Positions 28,034 to 35,787 of a DNA stretch of 64,000 nucleotides are shown piece after piece. The stretch comes from Acidobacteriota bacterium (GTDB lineage Bacteria > Acidobacteriota > Blastocatellia > UBA7656): NCBI GenBank assembly GCA_016201275.1, contig JACQDB010000082.1, positions 62,001-126,000 of the forward strand, written 5' to 3'. Every line of letters begins with the position of its first letter. The stretch's first letter is position 1. The position numbers and the translations under genes were made by a program. A model generated the notes under the pieces. That model was not told the origin of the DNA. It searched no databases and was given only the letters and a program-made list of their open reading frames with translations.

Positions 28034-29125
28034 TCAATAAACGCCTTCGACGACTTGGGTGTGAAAGCGCGAGAACGGGCGGACGTTTCGCACCCCGTCC
28101 CAAGGATACAACGCGCAAGGCTTTTCGCGTTCGGCTTCGTCGCGTTCTAAAAATCGCGGCATGAAAAATTCTTTCGTCAAGGTGGTAAGCCGTATGCGCC
28201 CGGTCTCGCCGTATTCCACTACGCGCTCGGTGTCGTCCGCGTCCACCACTTCAATACAGGCACGTGGCACCGGCGGATAATAAATCACCGCGTAGTTGTC
28301 CGCTGGCTCAAGCGGTTTGTGGGTCGCCAAGCCCATCAAGGTGTTGCCATAGGTCGGCGCGAAATAAACGCCGTCCAACAACTCTTCAACTGCGAAGCGA
28401 TAAAATTGTGGCGTCATCTCAGTGCCGCCGCAAAACACCCCTTTGATGCCCAGACGTTGCAACGACACTTTTTCACAAAGCGCCTCCAATAATTTCGGTG
28501 TGGTAAAGACACATTGAATATTGTCGTGCGCCTTCAACAAGGTCAGCGCCTGATCAATCACATGATTTTTATAGACCTGCGCCATTTCGTTTTCGCCCAT
28601 CTTGAGCAGCTTGATAAACCAGCGCGGATCGAGATCAATCATAAAACAGATGCCGCCGCGAAATTGCGCCAGATGTTCAACTGCGAGCCGCAGACGACGC
28701 GGCCCCGATGGCCCAATCATCAACCAGTCTGCGCCTTGCGGAAACGCTTCAGTCGGCAGAGTGGCGCTGAACAATTCGTAGTCAATGCGAAAATCATCAA
28801 TAGCGATGCGCGATTTCGGCACCCCTGTGCTGCCGCCGGTCTCGAAGGTGTAAATGGGACGGTCGGCATAAGCTTGCGGAACCCAGCGCCGCACCGGGCC
28901 GCCGCGTAACCACTCGTCTTGGAAATTGCCAAAGCGTGCCAGATCAGCATACGTTTGAATCTCCGCGTGCGGCTGCCAATCGAGTTGTCTGGCATAGTCC
29001 AGCCAGAATGGGCAACCGGTTGCGGGATTGAAATGCCAGGCGATGACTTCGCGGGTCCAGGCGTCCAGAGCTTCACGCGCCGCCTGCCTGCGGATTTGCA
29101 TATCGGTTTCAGATAGGGATTTCAA
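28034..29125 (-). CDS. AMP-forming carboxylate-activating enzyme (EhpF/GriD/LuxE-like)
   Basis: A 363-residue adenylating enzyme of the ANL superfamily, shorter than the usual 500 and without the mobile C-terminal domain. The P-loop-like motif is FETGGSTGVPKSRIAIDD, the core has GVFCGGTEMTPQFYRFAVEE and FAPTYGNTLMGLATHK, and later LVEYGETGRIRLTTL (YGETGRIRL). This layout fits phenazine- or arylcarboxylate-activating enzymes and acyl-protein synthetases. The start is TTG at 29125 or ATG at 29101. The likely partner is the aldehyde dehydrogenase-family protein at 24811, together forming an ATP-dependent carboxylate reductase. The acid is unknown; candidates are a fatty acid or an aromatic acid. 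Confidence 0.75.
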   Translation of the reverse strand: MKSLSETDMQIRRQAAREALDAWTREVIAWHFNPATGCPFWLDYARQLDWQPHAEIQTYADLARFGNFQDEWLRGGPVRRWVPQAYADRPIYTFETGGSTGVPKSRIAIDDFRIDYELFSATLPTEAFPQGADWLMIGPSGPRRLRLAVEHLAQFRGGICFMIDLDPRWFIKLLKMGENEMAQVYKNHVIDQALTLLKAHDNIQCVFTTPKLLEALCEKVSLQRLGIKGVFCGGTEMTPQFYRFAVEELLDGVYFAPTYGNTLMGLATHKPLEPADNYAVIYYPPVPRACIEVVDADDTERVVEYGETGRIRLTTLTKEFFMPRFLERDEAEREKPCALYPWDGVRNVRPFSRFHTQVVEGVY

Positions 29126-29289
29126 TTCTTCACTCTCTGCTTGTTAAAATGGCTGGCCAGTGGGATTGTTGCCACTGGCATAGAGGCTGTCAAGGTAGCA
29201 CGAAAAGTATGGAGGCGGAACCCTGAACGAGGAATGCAGCGTGACGCTGCTTCACGGTTCAGCGTTCGTACTTCCGCGTTTGAGGAGTT

Positions 29290-29778
29290 ATGACAAAAGC
29301 AGATTATCCGATGACTCAAGCGGTGCGCTTTTTGCGTGCTAAGAAAATCGCTTTCGAGCCGCATTTGTACGACTATGAGGAAAAGGGCGGCACGCGGCGC
29401 TCGTCTCAAGAACTGGGCGTTGCCGAACACAGCGTCATCAAAACGCTGGTGATGGAAGACGAGGCGCGCCACGCCTTCATCATTTTGATGCACGGCGATT
29501 GCGAAGTTTCCACCAAACAACTGGCTCGCCGATTGAAAGTCAAAAGCGTCAAGCCCTGCGAGGTGAACACGGCGCAAAAACACACCGGCTATCTGGTCGG
29601 CGGCACCTCGCCGTTTGGCACGCGAACCCCGTTGCCGATTTATGTCGAGAAGACGATTTTCGCGTTGCCGAAAATTTACCTCAATGGCGGCAAGCGCGGC
29701 TTTCTGGTTGCCATCAAGCCGCAGGATTTGCGCGCGGCCTTAGCGGTTACGGAAGTTGAAGTCGCCATTCCTGCATAA
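29290..29778 (+). CDS. ybaK: YbaK-type Cys-tRNA(Pro) deacylase
   Basis: A 162-residue protein of the YbaK/EbsC family, which hydrolyses Cys wrongly attached to tRNA-Pro. Diagnostic stretches: MTQAVRFLRAKKIAFEPHLYDYE, SQELGVAEHSVIKTLVM (the conserved Lys that is needed for activity), HGDCEVSTKQLARRL, VGGTSPFGTRTPLPIYVE, and ALPKIYLNGGKRGF. GAGGAG lies 3-8 nt before the ATG. The gene is divergent from the ligase/proS cluster. Since the adjacent ProRS lacks an editing domain, trans-editing is the probable reason for this neighbourhood. Confidence 0.93.
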   Translation: MTKADYPMTQAVRFLRAKKIAFEPHLYDYEEKGGTRRSSQELGVAEHSVIKTLVMEDEARHAFIILMHGDCEVSTKQLARRLKVKSVKPCEVNTAQKHTGYLVGGTSPFGTRTPLPIYVEKTIFALPKIYLNGGKRGFLVAIKPQDLRAALAVTEVEVAIPA

Positions 29779-30202
29779 GACCTCGGCGCTGTCACGAGTT
29801 GGCGATTTGCGGTTCGATGATCTTCTTCGCAGCGCATTGCGGCTGGCGCTGGCGCTGAACTTCTGCCGTTCCGCCGTGATTTGCGCTTGCAGTTTGACAC
29901 CGCAACGGGTCTTCCTTTATTCTGAACCAACCGTCAGCAGCAAGCTAGAAAATTGACGGCGAGAGTTTTCATGAAACAGGTTTTCTTACCAACTCAATAC
30001 CTCTCACAGCACCTCGGTGTACGACTCCTAATGGCGCAGCCTTGCACACTACTGACAAGCACTACGAGCTGGCACGTTGCGCGCTTCATTGATACCAAAA
30101 AGATTCGTCAACCTCAGACCTAAAAGTTTTACAACTTCAAATGCGACCGCCGCCAGCGTCAGTTTGATGTTGGCGGCTTTTGATTTTTCGGGAGTAAAAA
30201 AA
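29779..30202. other. Non-coding interval, nothing recognised
   Basis: About 420 bases between the deacylase and the transporter on the plus strand. Short frames are present but none has a ribosome site and protein-like sequence. It probably holds the promoter of the transporter gene, with no clear boxes. Confidence 0.4.
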
Positions 30203-31720
30203 ATGGCTTCGGCAACTTATAAAGAATTGCTCACTCACAATCGAGAGTTTCGGAATTTATGGACGGGGCAGGTCATCAGCGAACTCGGCACCTGGTTTTC
30301 CTTCATCGCTGAACTTGGCATGGTGCGAATGTTTTCCGGTTCGCCGTTTGCTGCGACCGCTTTGATGGCCGGACGTATGCTGCCGTTTTTATTGGTCGCG
30401 CCCTTTGCAGGAGTCTTCGCCGACCGTTTGTCGCGCAAACGCATCATGCTTTCAACCGACCTGCTGCGCGCCGTGCTGGCGCTGATTTATCTGTTTGCGC
30501 TGGCGACGCGCTCGGTGTGGATCGTCGTGGTCGGCAGTTTCGTGATGGCTTCGCTTTCGATGTTTTTCGACGCCGCCAAAAACGCTGCGATCCCCAACCT
30601 CGTAACGCCGCGTGAATTGCTGACCGCAAATGTGATGATGCTTTCGACGCGCTTTCTGCAATACACGCTGGGCGCAGCCTTGGGCGGTTTGACCGCCGCG
30701 CAGTTCGGCTATCCCACGGCCTTCATTGTCAATTCGCTGTCGTTCGTCGCTTCGGCTTTGTGCATAGCGGTGATTCCAGCTGTCAAGATGAAGAAGGCCG
30801 TTGCCGATAACGGCGAAGTTCAGGCCGCAAGCGAAACGGCTTTGGCAAGCGGCGCATCGAGCGGCGAAGTTGCCGAAGCGATATTCGAAAAAGAGAACCT
30901 CGCGGCGATGACGTTGAGCGCCTCAAGCGGTGAAAAAGTTGCCGCGTTGCGAGCGCCATCGGCGACGAATGCAGGGACGAAGGCTTTATCTTCTTCGACG
31001 CAGGAAACGACGGCGGCATTGCCTGCTGCGGCTCAAGCCGTAACGGCTGCCGTGCAACGTCCGCGTTTTTTTACCGATGTGCGCGAAGGTTTGGCTTACA
31101 TCTGGGCGACACCGTTTGTGCGCGCCGTGATCTTGCTCAACATCTTTTGGGCGACTGGCGGCGGGATGCCGAATTTGTTGTTCGATCAAATCGGCGGACA
31201 TGATTTCGCGCACGGCGACCGTGGTGATTGGAGTGTCGCCGCCTTGTTTACAGCTTCGGGCGCGGGCGTTTTTTTCGGCATGATGTTGGCGCGTCGCGTC
31301 GGCGATTGGATGAGCGAAGAACGTCGCGCCGCGCACTTCATCGGCTGGTCATTGCTGATGCAAGGCGTGTTGTTTGCTTTTGCCGGATGGATGCCGACGT
31401 TGTTGACCATGTGTTTGCTGGTGACCGCGAGTCGTTTTCTGCTGGGCGTGGAATTCGGCGTGCAGGAGACGATGGTGATGCGCGTCTTGCCAGATGAATA
31501 TCGTGGGCGTGTGTTTAGCACCGACCGCTCGTTGGAATTCGGCATGATGACGCTTTCGATGATTGCTGCAAGCTGGTTGCTGCATTGGTACAGTCCGCGA
31601 GAGATGATCGTAGTGTCGGGATTGTTATCGGCAAGCCCCGGTCTGTTGTGGTTGCTGGCGATCTTCTTCACCAAATTCCGCGTGCCGACGCACGCCGTTC
31701 GCACCAGCTTCGGCGATTAA
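30203..31720 (+). CDS. MFS transporter, EntS-like, with an Ala-rich central loop
   Basis: A 505-residue transporter of the drug/siderophore exporter group (TMS-family resembling EntS). The N-terminal half starts NREFRNLWTGQVISELGTWF and has GVFADRLSRKRIML for the A loop (loop 2-3). Six TMs on each side enclose a central cytoplasmic loop of about 95 residues that is rich in Ala, Ser, Glu (LASGASSGEVAEAIFEK ... QAVTAAVQRPRF); the usual loop is about 30-50. The C-terminal half keeps VGDWMSEERRAAHFIGWS and FGVQETMVMRVLPDEYRGR. I chose the ATG at 30203 with GGGAGT upstream. It runs convergent with addA. Confidence 0.88.
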   Translation: MASATYKELLTHNREFRNLWTGQVISELGTWFSFIAELGMVRMFSGSPFAATALMAGRMLPFLLVAPFAGVFADRLSRKRIMLSTDLLRAVLALIYLFALATRSVWIVVVGSFVMASLSMFFDAAKNAAIPNLVTPRELLTANVMMLSTRFLQYTLGAALGGLTAAQFGYPTAFIVNSLSFVASALCIAVIPAVKMKKAVADNGEVQAASETALASGASSGEVAEAIFEKENLAAMTLSASSGEKVAALRAPSATNAGTKALSSSTQETTAALPAAAQAVTAAVQRPRFFTDVREGLAYIWATPFVRAVILLNIFWATGGGMPNLLFDQIGGHDFAHGDRGDWSVAALFTASGAGVFFGMMLARRVGDWMSEERRAAHFIGWSLLMQGVLFAFAGWMPTLLTMCLLVTASRFLLGVEFGVQETMVMRVLPDEYRGRVFSTDRSLEFGMMTLSMIAASWLLHWYSPREMIVVSGLLSASPGLLWLLAIFFTKFRVPTHAVRTSFGD

Positions 31721-31734
31721 TGCCGACCATTGAC

Positions 31735-31812
31735 TGTAGGGGCGCACGGCGGTGCGCCCAGATTCTGAAAAACATTGTGAAAATTCTGGGCGCACGGCGG
31801 TGCGCCCCTACG
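31735..31812. repeat. Composite palindrome at the end of addA
   Basis: Two copies of a hairpin (gtaggggcgcacggcggtgcgccc) in inverted orientation flank a 29-nt AT-rich middle. Each arm is itself a palindrome, and the outer arms pair with each other. The right end supplies the TAG stop codon of the addA-like frame. It lies 14 nt after the stop of the MFS gene, between convergent genes. It is probably an inserted repetitive element and may also act as a transcription barrier. Confidence 0.8.
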
Positions 31813-34636
31813 TTGACAATCTGCGGAGCAGAGGAAAAGCGCGAAATATATCGGCGCGGAAATCCGCTGCATCCATTGGCGAAAGGTCTTCAACCTGGCG
31901 CTCTGCTGTCACGCGCTCCCTCGCATCCTCAAACGCCTGGGCCTCGTGCCAATATACATCAACCTTGCTGCCGCCATACTCGACTTGATTCGGGCGCGAC
32001 TCTTCATCAAAGCCAAGCGCACGGGCAAGGCGTCCGAGCCAGTGTTCGCCCGTTAATTTCGCTCGTCCGAGCGAACCGGAAATCATCAAGTGATCACGCG
32101 CTCGCGTCGCCGCTACATAAAGCAGGCGTTTCTTTTCCGCCTTGTCCATTTGCGCTTCGAGCCGTCGAAGCAAATCGAAAGCCGCAGAGCGCGGCGTCTC
32201 TTTTCGCCTGTCGAAATCATCGGCGCGCACGTCCAGCGCGATGCCGAAATCGCTGTGCATAGCGAGGAGCGATTTGCCGGTGTTGCCGCCGTAGGTCGCA
32301 TCCACAATCCAGACGATGGGAAATTCCAGTCCCTTCGATTTATGCACCGTCATCAAACGCACCGCGCCCGCTTCTTCTATAGTGGCTTCGCCTTCGCGGA
32401 TTTCCCGAAAGCGCAAATCCTGTATGCGTTCGACCACTTCGGCCAGCGTCAAGGTCGCAAGCTGATGCGTCTGCTCAATCAACTTTTCGACATTGGCAAC
32501 GCGCCGTTCGCCATTGGGCAAAGCCATCAAAGTGGCCAGGTAGCCGGTCTCTCTGACCGCCGTTGTCAACAACTGCGCGGCGCTCACCCGTCCGACCAGA
32601 GTTCGCAAATGTGTGAGCGTCGCTCGGGCAAATTCTACGGCGGCAAGCTGGTCTGGCGCGACCGTGATAGAGTCATCGCCCAGGGCTGTCCACAAATGAG
32701 CAATCGGCTCAAGGCGCAAACGCAACAGCGTCTCATCCGACCAAGCGAACATCGGCGAACGCAACACCGAAGCGAGGCTGAGGTTATCAATCGGGCTGGC
32801 CAAAAAAGCGAGCAGGTTGCTGATGTCTGTGATCTCCTGCCTTGCGTAAAAACCTCTGCCAGCGATGGTGACATAGGGAATTTCGGCGTCGGCGAGCGCC
32901 TGTTCGTAAATATCGAAATGGGTCGAGGCTTGAAACAAGAGCGCGAAATCGCCGTAAGCAGCGCGGCGCGGCGCGTTGCGTTCATCGCCTACCAAGACCT
33001 CGCCTTGATGAATAATCTCGTTGATGCGGCGCGCCATCAGCCGTGCTTCGAGGTCGCGCAACTGCATGGCGTTCAGTTTTTCCGGCGCTTCTGTGGCGCT
33101 CGCCTCGTCCGCTTCGGCGTTTGGGTTTTGCGCGATGATGTGCAATTCAACCGACGCTTGTTCGTGCAAGGCGGCGCGGTTGGCCAGCATCTTTTCATAA
33201 GGCGTGTCGTAGCGGCTTTCCACAGTGAAGACTGCGGGAAAGAGGTGATTGACGAAACCAATCAAGCGCGAGTGCGTGCGAAAGCAGGTGTCCATGCCAA
33301 CAACGCAACCGCCGCTGCTTTCGACTTCGTGGCGGGCGTCTTGAAATACGGTCACGTCCGCGCCGCGAAAACGATAGATGGATTGTTTGGCGTCGCCAAT
33401 GATAAACAGTTCCTGGTTAGCCGGTGCAAGCTTCCACAGAATACTTTTTTGAATTGGCGAGGTGTCCTGAAATTCGTCAATCATCAAAGCGCGCAGGCGT
33501 TCGCCGCCTTGGTACAACTGGCAAACTTCGGGGTGCGCGGCAAGCATAGCTTCGGTGATTTCTTCGAGGTCGTTGAAATCCAGCACGGCGCGTGCGTTTT
33601 TCATCTGCTGAAATCGGGCGCGAGTCTTGTCATAGAGCCGCGCTAGGTACGCGACAACTTCAGCGGCTTGCGCGTCGGCCTCGTTCACTTCCAGTTCCAG
33701 CACTTTTTCATCACGAATAAATTGGCGCAGATTATTGAGAGCAATCTTCACGGCTTCAAACTCGTCTGCCGAAGCCCAGTTTCTTATCGAGCCGCCGCGC
33801 AGGTTGATGCAGTGGGCGATTTCGCGCAAGGCTTTGATTCGTTCGTCATCATCGCTGAAAGCGGCGACCTCTAAAAGTTCGACGACTTGCAGGCGGCACT
33901 GCTCGCGTTTGTCGTCGCTCTTGAGTGCCACAAGTGTGGTGATGGTGGCGACTTCGCTGTGCCAAGCGCTGCGTTCAAGCAATAAATTCGCGGCCTCTAT
34001 TTGATAGCTGGTGAGGGTGTTGCGCCAGAAAGTTAAAATCTCTGCGGCGTCTTGCGGCGTGGATTCTTCACGAAGAAAGCGCGACAGCGCACGGCGACCG
34101 CTTTCGCCTTGCGCGATCAAGGCGCGCAAAGTCGAACGAATTTGATGCGCCGTCAGGTACGAAAAAATTTCCAATTCCGGGGCTTGCAGACGCGCCGTTT
34201 CAACCAGCGTTTCTTCGATGGCGGTATCAAGTAAAACGGCGGCCTCGATCTCTTCGCTAACTTCAAATTCCGGGTCCAGCGCCGCTTCGGCGGGATGGGC
34301 GCGCAGCAGCGAAGCGCAGAGCGCGTGAATCGTGCCGATGCGCGAAGAGTCCAGCGCATTGCGATGTTCGCGCCAGCGGCGGCGCTCGTCCGGGTCAAGG
34401 CTTTGTTCAATGCGCGAGCGAATTTCGCGGCGTATGCGCGCCACCATTTCCCGCGCCGCTTTTTCGGTGAAGGTCACGGCGACAATATCAGCAACCTGCC
34501 AGTCAGGATTTTCTTCGAGCAGTTTCAAGAAGCGTTCGACCAGCACGCGGGTCTTGCCCGAACCCGCGCCCGCCGACACCAGTACGCGCCGTCCGCGTGT
34601 GTCAATCGCTTCGCGTTGTGCCGCTGTCCATTTCAT
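31808..34636 (-). CDS. UvrD/AddA-like helicase, C-terminally truncated
   Basis: A 942-residue superfamily 1 DNA helicase. Motif I is SAGAGSGKTRVLVERF (about 22-37), motif Ia VAVTFTEKAAREMVARIRRE, motif II LMIDEFQDTSPIQ, motif III GDAKQSIYRFRGAD, motif V VMTVHKSKGLEFPIVW region and motif VI RLLYVAATRARDHL. The order and the long middle 1B/2B region match AddA of bacterial recombination nucleases. AddA has a further 250-residue nuclease domain (PD-(D/E)XK) at the C-terminus. Here the frame ends at FPLLRRLST, just before the place where that domain should start, and the stop codon is part of a palindromic repeat at 31735-31812. No AddB is next to it. It may function as a helicase alone, or be inactivated for nuclease function. 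Confidence 0.9.
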   Translation of the reverse strand: MKWTAAQREAIDTRGRRVLVSAGAGSGKTRVLVERFLKLLEENPDWQVADIVAVTFTEKAAREMVARIRREIRSRIEQSLDPDERRRWREHRNALDSSRIGTIHALCASLLRAHPAEAALDPEFEVSEEIEAAVLLDTAIEETLVETARLQAPELEIFSYLTAHQIRSTLRALIAQGESGRRALSRFLREESTPQDAAEILTFWRNTLTSYQIEAANLLLERSAWHSEVATITTLVALKSDDKREQCRLQVVELLEVAAFSDDDERIKALREIAHCINLRGGSIRNWASADEFEAVKIALNNLRQFIRDEKVLELEVNEADAQAAEVVAYLARLYDKTRARFQQMKNARAVLDFNDLEEITEAMLAAHPEVCQLYQGGERLRALMIDEFQDTSPIQKSILWKLAPANQELFIIGDAKQSIYRFRGADVTVFQDARHEVESSGGCVVGMDTCFRTHSRLIGFVNHLFPAVFTVESRYDTPYEKMLANRAALHEQASVELHIIAQNPNAEADEASATEAPEKLNAMQLRDLEARLMARRINEIIHQGEVLVGDERNAPRRAAYGDFALLFQASTHFDIYEQALADAEIPYVTIAGRGFYARQEITDISNLLAFLASPIDNLSLASVLRSPMFAWSDETLLRLRLEPIAHLWTALGDDSITVAPDQLAAVEFARATLTHLRTLVGRVSAAQLLTTAVRETGYLATLMALPNGERRVANVEKLIEQTHQLATLTLAEVVERIQDLRFREIREGEATIEEAGAVRLMTVHKSKGLEFPIVWIVDATYGGNTGKSLLAMHSDFGIALDVRADDFDRRKETPRSAAFDLLRRLEAQMDKAEKKRLLYVAATRARDHLMISGSLGRAKLTGEHWLGRLARALGFDEESRPNQVEYGGSKVDVYWHEAQAFEDARERVTAERQVEDLSPMDAADFRADIFRAFPLLRRLST

Positions 34637-34654
34637 AATAAAAAGTTCGAGAGT

Positions 34655-34692
34655 CTGAGAGTCCAGAGTCCGCTGTCCGCTGTCCGGCGTCC
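34655..34692 (+). repeat. Short heptamer-type tandem repeat between addA and PAP2 genes
   Basis: A run of gagagtc/gctgtcc-type 7-nt units (agagtccgctgtccgctgtccgg) lies in the 60-nt gap between the start of the helicase and the stop of the PAP2 gene. It belongs with the other short tandem repeats of the window. Confidence 0.55.
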
Positions 34693-34696
34693 AAAA

Positions 34697-35623
34697 TTAC
34701 TCGCGGTCGTAGGCAGTTTCGGAATCGTAAAGGAAATCCTGTCCGCCGAGTTGGCGATGCAGCCACTTGGCCAGCAGCACGAGGACGATAGCGAAGGCAA
34801 TGCCAGCGACGACATCCACGACGTAATGATAACGCAGATAGACGGTCGAAAGAATAATCATGCTGCACGGGACGACAAACCATTTGAAGGTCGGCTTATG
34901 AAAGCGCCACGCATAATACAACGTCAACAACGTCAATTCCGTATGCCCACTGGGGAAACAATCCCGCGTGATGCCTTCGGCTTTATCAAGCGTCGCACGA
35001 ATCGTCTGAAACAAAAAAACGCCAGTGAGCGGTTGCGTTTGCTGGGCGGCAAGAATAAATCTTGGGCCGATGGCGGGCACGGCGATGTAGCCCAGATAAG
35101 AAGTCAGCAAGCCTAACATCAACATCAAAGCCCAGAAGTGAAATTTGACGAACCACCCTTTGCGCCATAACACGATGCCGAGAATCAACGGGTAAAAATA
35201 GTAGGTCGCGTAAGTGATCTGAAAAATTTCCGTCAGCGGCGGCCACAAGAAGCGCTCCAACCAGACCGTCGGCTGAACGCCAAAGACGCGATAATCAAGC
35301 GCCGCCAGTTGCCAGTCGAAATCACGCGGGTGCAGGCGCGGCACTAGATATTCCAGTTCTTTGTAGGTCAAAGGAATGACCAACATCGTATTCCAGCCGC
35401 GCAGGTAGCGCCCAAAGTTCCCAAGCGGCGGCGCAAGCCATTTGGCCAGCGCCACAAAAAATAGAATGGCCGAGGTATGCACAGCAACCAGCAGCGGCCA
35501 TTTTTCGACGCGCTCATGTGCCAGCAACATCAACACGATGAGAATCGCCAGATAAACGATGATTGCTTTATCGGCAGGATTCAACACGCCGTCAAAAAAG
35601 ACCGCGCCATTTGCCTCGACCAT
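34697..35623 (-). CDS. PAP2-superfamily membrane phosphatase/phosphotransferase
   Basis: A 308-residue integral-membrane protein with about six TM segments (for example KAIIVYLAILIVLMLL, FWALMLMLGLLTSYLGYIAVPA). The catalytic motifs of the PAP2 superfamily are visible: CFPSGHTELTLL and YHYVVDVVAGIAFAIVLV. The lysine-type first motif (KxxxxxxRP) is not recognisable, as in the inositolphosphoryl-ceramide synthase/Aur1-like branch, so transfer of a phospho head group rather than simple dephosphorylation is possible. I chose the ATG at 35623. The open frame extends to an ATG at 35815 that overlaps the epimerase by 28 nt; those 64 residues are encoded by octamer repeats and may not be translated. 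Cytoplasmic membrane location. Confidence 0.83.
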   Translation of the reverse strand: MVEANGAVFFDGVLNPADKAIIVYLAILIVLMLLAHERVEKWPLLVAVHTSAILFFVALAKWLAPPLGNFGRYLRGWNTMLVIPLTYKELEYLVPRLHPRDFDWQLAALDYRVFGVQPTVWLERFLWPPLTEIFQITYATYYFYPLILGIVLWRKGWFVKFHFWALMLMLGLLTSYLGYIAVPAIGPRFILAAQQTQPLTGVFLFQTIRATLDKAEGITRDCFPSGHTELTLLTLYYAWRFHKPTFKWFVVPCSMIILSTVYLRYHYVVDVVAGIAFAIVLVLLAKWLHRQLGGQDFLYDSETAYDRE

Positions 35624-35689
35624 GCGCGTTGCGTCGCTTTGTGTATTATCAATCGCTGTGTCTCTGCCGCTCGGCGTCTCCCCATCGCC

Positions 35690-35780
35690 GTGTCGCTGCG
35701 TCGCTGCGTCTGTGTCTCCCTGTGTCACCGCGTCTCCCTGTCTCCCTGTCTCGCTGTCTCCGCGTCTCCCCTTCTTCGCA
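35690..35780 (+). repeat. Tandem octamer array (gtctccct type)
   Basis: Eight or more imperfect copies of an 8-nt unit (gtctccct, gtctcgct, gtctccgc, gtgtcacc). On the minus strand it is translated as the Arg/Gly/Asp-rich stretch that forms the start of the long open frame of the PAP2 gene. It sits between the epimerase and the PAP2 genes. Confidence 0.8.
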
Positions 35781-35787
35781 GGTTTCT

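Noticed and set aside
32090-33646. 518-codon open frame on the plus strand opposite the addA-like gene
   Set aside because: It is fully antisense to a clearly conserved helicase. Its sequence shows the Arg/Gly/Phe-rich character of shadow frames and no family motif.
34295-35116. 273-codon plus-strand frame over the ends of addA and PAP2 genes
   Set aside because: It crosses two real minus-strand genes and a repeat, with no start signal or motif.
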